A stretch of DNA of 64,000 nucleotides, from NCBI GenBank assembly GCA_019022495.1, contig JAFEKR010000051.1, forward strand, positions 186,001 through 250,000, written 5' to 3'. Shown in pieces: positions 58,076 through 64,000 of the stretch. Under the pieces are notes generated by a model. That model was not told the origin of the DNA. It made no database searches and saw only the letters and a program-made list of their open reading frames with translations. Origin of the DNA: Epichloe hybrida. Its lineage: Eukaryota > Ascomycota > Sordariomycetes > Hypocreales > Clavicipitaceae. Within the stretch, counting starts at the first letter, position 1. Each line of letters begins with the position of its first letter. A program made the position numbers and the translations under genes.

Positions 58076-61000
58076 AGGGGCCTTTCTATGCATCTAGTAA
58101 TAGTAGTAGACTTTAGTTAATTCCTTAATTACCTAGCGCTTAACTTTATAACTAGCTTAGTGAAGGATCTTTACGAGTCATTAAATAGAAGGGTAACTAA
58201 GTTAATAATATAATTAATGGATATCTCCTTCTAAAAGGTAAAAAGTAACTATTTCCTTCGCTTTTAGTAACCACTAAGGATATCCCTATTATCACATAAT
58301 AGGTATAGTCTTATTGCCTTAGATAAGCATATTAGTGAGGTTATTAATCTTAACTTATATCTTATCTATATTAGTAATTAAGAAAAGAAAGGGGGTAGCT
58401 ATATTAAGGATATAGAATTTAAGCTCTCTAAGTTCTATAAGCATATAAAGAATTCCTCTTATAACTACTAATCTAGCGCTAAATATGATAATTTAGGGTT
58501 CGTAGGGGGTTACCTTTAATAAAGATATTAATCTTAATAAAGCCTTTACTTATACCTCTCCTATAGTTAACTTTCCTATAGCGCTAGTATTAGGTATAAT
58601 CCCTCTAAAGACCTCTTTAAAATAGTATTCTTTAAAGATATAGTAAATTAAGCCTTTATTACACTCTTATAGCTTATAGAGCTCCTACCTAAGGAATGCG
58701 TATTAGAAGGCTTAATTATTTAGGGTTATAAGGATATTAACATTAGTGGTGTTGTAGTTAGTCTATAATCCGGAGTAAAAGAATTATATAATACTTAGGT
58801 ATGCTATTAATAGTAGCTTCTTTATATTATTATTATTATCTTTAGCTTTTATGTAAGCTAAAAGATATAATTCCTAATTCTAACCTAAGCCTTTATTAGG
58901 CTTATTATTATCCTACCCTTTATAGGAGGTAAGGAATACCTAGAATCTCTTCTCTAAAGGGGGTGTATAATATGTTTTACTAGCTTACTAGTAGTCCTTT
59001 TTCTTTTAATATTCTTTAGTAAAGTAATTAGAAAACTAGTAGCCGCTCTTACTATATATAAAGTAGCGCTTAGTGCTTAGCCTAAGGCTTTACCTATAAT
59101 AGCTTCCTCTGCTATAGGGGGATAATTACTATCTATACTAATAATTAGTAAACATAGCCTCTAGAGGGTCTCCTTATTAGTACTAAAGGTATTAGGAGGA
59201 CTTCTTATTTAATTCTATAATAGTAATTACCTTATAGAGGTCTCTAGTAAGACTCTTAAAGCTTATGGAGTGTATGTATTTTACTATCTAATATTTAGGC
59301 ACACTAGCTATAGCGTTTAAGGCTTGCTTATAAAGTTTAGTATTTACTATTTTAGTAGGGTATAGGCCTCTGTGGATTTTCTTAAGGGTTAATAATATAA
59401 TCTTAAGGTAATTAAGCTTACTTTTATTAGGGTTTCTCTTAATTATACTCTTTAGCGTTATATTACTCTATTTATAGTAATAGAATTACTAGTTACTTTC
59501 CGTCTTAAAGCATTAATAAACATAAGTAATTATCTCTTTATAGGAATAGTTATTCCTAAAGAGGTAATTAAGGTAGTATTGCTTAGTATTACCTATTAAT
59601 ATAATAAGGAAAGCCTTCTAATAATATATTTAAGGAAGGTTAATTCTATTACACTTATTTTCAAAGAGTGTAATCTTTAGCGTTAAGAAGTTATATAGCT
59701 TTTTACTATAGCGGTCGCTATCCTTATATATCTTTATAAGCTCTGAGATTTTCTTTATAATCTAATCTTTAGAGGGGAATTACTATAAAGGCATAATTTA
59801 TTATAAATAATAGTTTACTAGTTATTCTTAATAATAATTATCCGGATAGAGCTATTAATATAATGGGGATTATTACAGGGGTTCTTATAAGGGTTTAAGC
59901 AATCTCTAGGGTTAGGGAAGGTTAATTTCTAGGGTAAGTTATTAGGGCTATTAATATTAAGGTTCTAGGGGTTTGGAAGATTATAGTCTTTCTTATAATC
60001 TTTCCTATAACTAAAGAGGTATTAAGGTTTAATAAAGCACTTCCTTAAGTAATACTAGGATTAAATATCCTAGGCCTTACCTAATAAGAACGCTATAATC
60101 TTGTAAAGAATTATGTAATTCTCTAATAACATCCTTAAATACCCTTTTAAAGGTGTCTTTAGACTAGCCTTTAAAGTCTTCTTAAAATAATTCCTATAGG
60201 TTATTATCTCTCTATCCTTAATGCTTACTAAGGTTAATAAATCTTATAATTTAGTTATTAAGCTTAAGCTATGTAGTAGTCTCTAGATCTAGCTTAATAA
60301 ATTCTTTCTAGTTATATAAGAATTCGTAAGTAAGCTATTAAAGGCATAGGGGTAATTTATGCCTTTAAGGTCTCTTAGGGGTAATAATTAAAGCCTTGCT
60401 ATTACTAGTAGCCCTTTCTCTTATAGAAGGTCCAGATTCCTCTGCTATTTTTAACTATAAAAGGAACGTTACTAATTTGTTATTTTTACTACTAATTAAG
60501 CTCCTATATTTGCCTATTGCTATTATAAGGTTTTTCTTTCGTATTTTAGGAGCGTTATTGCTCTAATAAAATCAGAAGATTGTAAAAACAGGAAAAATAG
60601 AAGAAAAAGCAGCGGAAGTAGTAAAAGTAGTAATAAAAACAAAGCAATAAGAATAAATCACTAGAGATAAAGAAAGTAATAGAAGTTCTAAAAGTAACTA
60701 GAAAATAATAGGAAAAGTAATAAGGGAATAATAGGAATTACTACTTCCTGTTTTTTATAAAAAGGAGGGAAGGAGGTAATCTCTCTCTCTTGCTAATAAG
60801 CATAGGGCGAATAGTACTAATAATAAAGGGGGTAAAAAACAAGCCGTAGATGCTTATATAAATAGATTAAAGGTCTGTTAGATAAAGGGAATATTTATAG
60901 AGAAGTTATAGATATGTTAGCTAGCTTAGCTAAGGTTATTTAACGTTAGGTTCGAAATAAATGCCTTATGGTAATAGATTTAGTTAGTTAGTTAGTTTTC

Positions 61001-61279
61001 TTATAATGGACAATAAAATTAATAATTAATAATAATATCCTAGATAAATATAATAAAGTTATATCCCTAAGCCTAAGGGTTAATAGATTGATTCCTTGGA
61101 AGCCTAATAAGCTTATAACTAGGATTCTAGTCTTTTCCTTTAGCACACTTATGTAGTTATGCCTCTCTACCATAATAACTATTATAGCATAATAAGGGGT
61201 AGTAGTAGTAGCATTTATAGAAATATCTCTTCTTATAATACCTAGCTTATCTATAGTTATGAAGTTAACTACTAATTAG

Positions 61280-61537
61280 TATTAGATACACCAAGGTCCT
61301 GCGCAGGTAATAAATCCCGTATAAATTCGAAGTTAATAATAGATAGTTAGCTAGCTAGGAAAGAGGGAGAAGAGAGGGAAAGTCTAGATGCTAGAAAAGT
61401 AAGCGAAATCCGTATATAAGGCATAAAAGGGGGTGGCGAATTAATGCAGCCAATCATATTACGTGCATCGCGCCGGACCCACAATTGGTCTGGTCTTTGG
61501 CCACGATTGAACCGATGAAGATCCGAAGGAATCAACA
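61280..61537 (-). repeat. Copia-1 5' LTR (right copy)
   Basis: 258-bp partner of 54753-55010. It begins TATTAGATACACC (RIP-changed) and ends AGGAATCAACA (unchanged), followed by the CCTTT target copy. Its outer 100 bases keep normal GC content inside an otherwise AT-rich block. Confidence 0.94.
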
Positions 61538-64000
61538 CCTTTCTTTCTAATTAATACCTTTATTAAGTTAATTCTAATTAATTAATCGTTAGATTTAGTA
61601 TATCCTAGTAAGAGGACAGGGTTTAATCATAATTATTAATATTATAATTAGGTAACCCCTAGTAGTAAGAAAGATCTATATAGGTTAAAGTTTAATAAAT
61701 TATAATAATAATAATATAGGATATTATTAAGATATCTAAGGAAACTAACACTACTTAAGGCTATAAGCTAGTAGTTAAGCTATAGGAACCCTATTATTAG
61801 GACCTGTGGTTTAAGATAATAAAGGTAAGAGCTATTAAAGATAGGATTTAGGTTTTTATTAATCCTAATTTAATAATAACTCTTAACTACTTACCTAAGC
61901 CGCTAATCCTAATAGGAAAAGGGACTCTAGTAATAAGAAAAGTAGTAATTATAGCTTTAATTACTTTACTAGAAAACTAGACTAAAGGGCCTTAAACACG
62001 CTTAAGAACGTTAATATCTAGAATTATAAGTAATTAGTAGTAACCTTAAGAAAGCTCTCCCCCTGTGAGCGTTACTCCTATTATTAACTTAACTAAAGAG
62101 GGATACTTTAAATACCCTTAATAACTAGATAATACTAAGGATAGCGCTTAGTATATAGTTCTAAATAGATAATATTAAGTGTTTAATAGTTAGTATTAGA
62201 GTCTATTAAAGACTATAAGAGAATACTATAATTAGTTTATTATAATGCTTAGAAATAAGTATAAGTAAATAATCCTATAGTATATCTTACTTTATAAGAA
62301 GCTTAGAGAGCTTATAAGGAATGTAATGCCCTTAAATAGAATAATTAGGCATTACGCTAAGGTTAACTTTAATAAAGTTATTAAGCGTAGCCTAGTAAAG
62401 ATTAATATTAATAAATAGCTTACTAATGTATTAATTAGCTATAAGTAATGTTTTTAAGCAAATTACTTAATCACAAAAGGTAACTCTCTAATTAAGATAA
62501 TTAATAATACTATTAGCACCTAATTCCCTTTAATTTCAGCTTAAATTAATTTACTAATCTTTACCGCTAAGATTAAGGGTAAAACCCTAAATTTTTACTC
62601 TATAATTATAAGAATTAGGTATCTAATTAAAGCCTAGGGAAGGTCTTAAAGTAAATCCAGAGAATCTTTTAGAGTAAAGCTAACTCTTAATAGTTAAACT
62701 AAAGAAGATCTTAATAAGGGAGATAAGAAGTTACTTTATATTTATTATAATAAGTATAAGGCTAAGAAGTTAAAGAACTCTTAGAAGAACTATTAAATGC
62801 TTTACTTACCTAAGAATTAGACTATTAAGGAAGATTAATTAAAAAAGGTAAAAGAAGTAATAAATTAATAATCTAATAATATTAAAAAGGCCTATAATAT
62901 ATAGCTTAAGGAGTATAATATAAAGGAAGCAAAGGAAAGTAAGCTAGAGGGTAATACTACCTTTATTACTATAAAGCTATCTTTAGAGGCTTTTTATGCC
63001 TAAGGGCGCTTATAAGTAATACTTAATAGCAGTACTTTAGTATATATCTTTAATAATAAACGCTAGTTTATTAACCTAGATTACGGTAATTAACTAAGTA
63101 TCTAAGCTAGGTACAGAGTTACTAAGGCTTATAGCATTAGCATAGCCCGGATTAAATTAATAAATAGTCAGACCCTTATATTATTAAATATATAGTATTA
63201 ACTAACCTTCTTTACAAACCTTATATTACTTTAGTTACTTATAACAAAAGGCCTAAGGTAAGATAATCTTATAGGGATTATTATAGACCTAGTAAGAGGT
63301 AATTATAAGATCTTTTTAACTATAACTATTAGTACTTAGCTATATATTAAAGGGGATAGCCCTAATAAGGCTTTTGCTATTAGAAGGAACTCTTATAACC
63401 TAAAACCCCTAATAGCTATAAAAGCAAACCTTTAGTACACAAGAATGGCTTATCTAGGAGAAGATATAATAGATTAAGTGCTTTAAAAGGTTAACATACT
63501 AATAAAAGAGCGCAGCAAGGGTAAATACAAGATTTGCTACATAGCTAAGGCGTAGAGGTAAATATCGCGAGTTCTATAGACGGATTCCTTACCCTTAGGA
63601 CCTCTTTAGGTTATAACCTATAATCTCTTTGCTTAATTATAGGGCTATAATAAGGATTATTATATTACACTCTTCACTTATAAGGCAACAGGCCTCTGCT
63701 ATATCTTTATAATTCTAATAAAAACTAAAATTACATCTTACTTTAATTAATTAGAAGCGCGCTACGTAAGGACCTTTAGAATCTATATTATAGTTATTAT
63801 TACTAATAGGGAAACTACCTTCTAGACTAAGAAGCAAGAGGTAAAAGTTACTAATAGAGGTATTATTATTAGAAAGTCTAGTCTAGCTTATCTATATTAA
63901 AATAGGTATACTAAGTAGTCTAGGGGGGTAATAATAAGAGTTATAATAACTCTAATAACCTAAGTAAGCTTTCTAGAGAATCTTTAGCCTATAGCTATGG
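61538..64000 (+). pseudogene. Copia-2 gag-protease-integrase remnant, cut by the window end
   Basis: Continuation of the older element after the Copia-1 insertion. The plus-strand reading with RIP stops shows Gag, a degraded knuckle, protease and the beginning of integrase, as described for the whole element. RT and RNase H would lie beyond 64000. No intact frame. Confidence 0.7.

Larger units (their letters stand above)
54753..61537 (-). mobile_element. Copia-1: complete minus-strand Ty1/Copia LTR retrotransposon, RIP-degraded
   Basis: 6785-bp element with 258-bp LTRs, termini TGTTGG..TCAACA and an exact 5-bp target duplication CCTTT (54748-54752 and 61538-61542). The coding strand is minus. 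RNase H lies near the left end (RVTYSALTSELYSIV at about 55540-55585). An integrase region at 57470-58075 contains IIVNIMQING, YLGPLDQIIYDASNNFAS, and then KVKRYYGPLRQAYNII. Integrase upstream of RNase H gives the Copia order. A purine-rich tract (AAAGGAAAAAGAGAGA on the minus strand, about 55018-55033) next to the 3' LTR is the likely polypurine tract. Stops throughout make it inactive. Confidence 0.9.
54536..64000 (+). mobile_element. Copia-2: RIP-degraded plus-strand Copia element, partial, split by Copia-1
   Basis: Base composition switches abruptly at about 54536 and stays AT-rich to the window end. Outside Copia-1 (54753-61537) the sequence is one older element on the plus strand. A Gag region lies at about 61.9-62.8 kb, with a decayed Cys knuckle at about 62740. 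A protease-like NSSTLVYIFNNKR lies near 63020-63060. A pre-integrase region reads GKYKICYIAKA then RQISRV at about 63520-63570. The start of an integrase core at about 63630-63720 reads GYNKDYYITLFTYKATGLCY. This order (protease before integrase, RT still to come) fits Ty1/Copia. The left end is approximate because its LTR was not identified and its right end is outside the window. Confidence 0.75.

Noticed and set aside
60988..61173. Minus-strand 61-codon open frame near the Copia-1 5' LTR
   Set aside because: Only a surviving fragment of leader or gag in a RIP-mutated element; no motif was recognised, so it is covered by the element entry.
1..64000. CRISPR array, tRNA or rRNA genes, biosynthetic gene cluster
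   Set aside because: No spaced palindromic repeats, no convincing A/B-box tRNA cloverleaf and no rRNA-like sequence were seen by eye. The host genes are dispersed housekeeping genes. A tRNAscan run could overturn the tRNA statement.

Overview
The window looks like nuclear chromosomal DNA of a filamentous ascomycete, most likely a Sordariomycete and plausibly Hypocreales. The genes carry short introns (about 49-380 nt) with GT..AG ends and CTAAC/CTGAC-like branch points. The proteins are typical of fungi: MID1, eisosome EIS1, YOP1, IRC22-type TRAP-alpha, RCY1, SFK1 and a CPCR1/RFX-type regulator. Two blocks are extremely AT-rich and show the signature of repeat-induced point mutation (RIP): C-to-T changes, mostly CA to TA on both strands, so that glutamine codons have become TAG or TAA. 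The species cannot be fixed from the sequence alone.

Layout. 1-17.4 kb is gene-dense: a 5'-truncated GH3 beta-glucosidase, an INA17-like mitochondrial membrane protein, RAMP4/SERP, a SMAP-domain nucleolar-type protein, mitoribosomal mS41, a 1472-aa SNF2/RING helicase of the SHPRH/IRC20 type, TRAP-alpha and the MID1 calcium-channel subunit. 17.73-33.20 kb is a single degenerate Ty3/Gypsy retrotransposon on the plus strand (Gypsy-1, 127-bp LTRs). It is split by a second Gypsy element on the minus strand (Gypsy-2, 190-bp LTRs, perfect 5-bp target duplication TAGAC). 34.3-53.5 kb is again gene-dense: YOP1, an RFX transcription factor, aspartokinase, recyclin-1 (F-box/Sec10), CDK7/Kin28, SFK1 and EIS1. 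From about 54.54 kb to the right edge lies a second RIP block: a plus-strand Copia element (Copia-2, running off the window) interrupted by a complete minus-strand Copia element (Copia-1, 258-bp LTRs, target duplication CCTTT).

The host genes are core housekeeping genes and do not form a pathway or secondary-metabolite cluster. Several act at the plasma membrane, the ER or in trafficking (MID1, SFK1, EIS1, RCY1, YOP1, TRAP-alpha, RAMP4), but nothing shows that they are co-regulated.

The least expected signal is inside Gypsy-2. Between the end of pol (chromodomain) and the 3' LTR there is a coherent reading frame on the opposite strand, with what looks like a proper 59-nt spliceosomal intron and interrupted only by RIP-type stops. 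It resembles a decayed antisense accessory gene of the retrotransposon that I do not recognise. No defence system, CRISPR array, tRNA or rRNA was seen. All exon boundaries were placed by eye from splice consensus and protein continuity.
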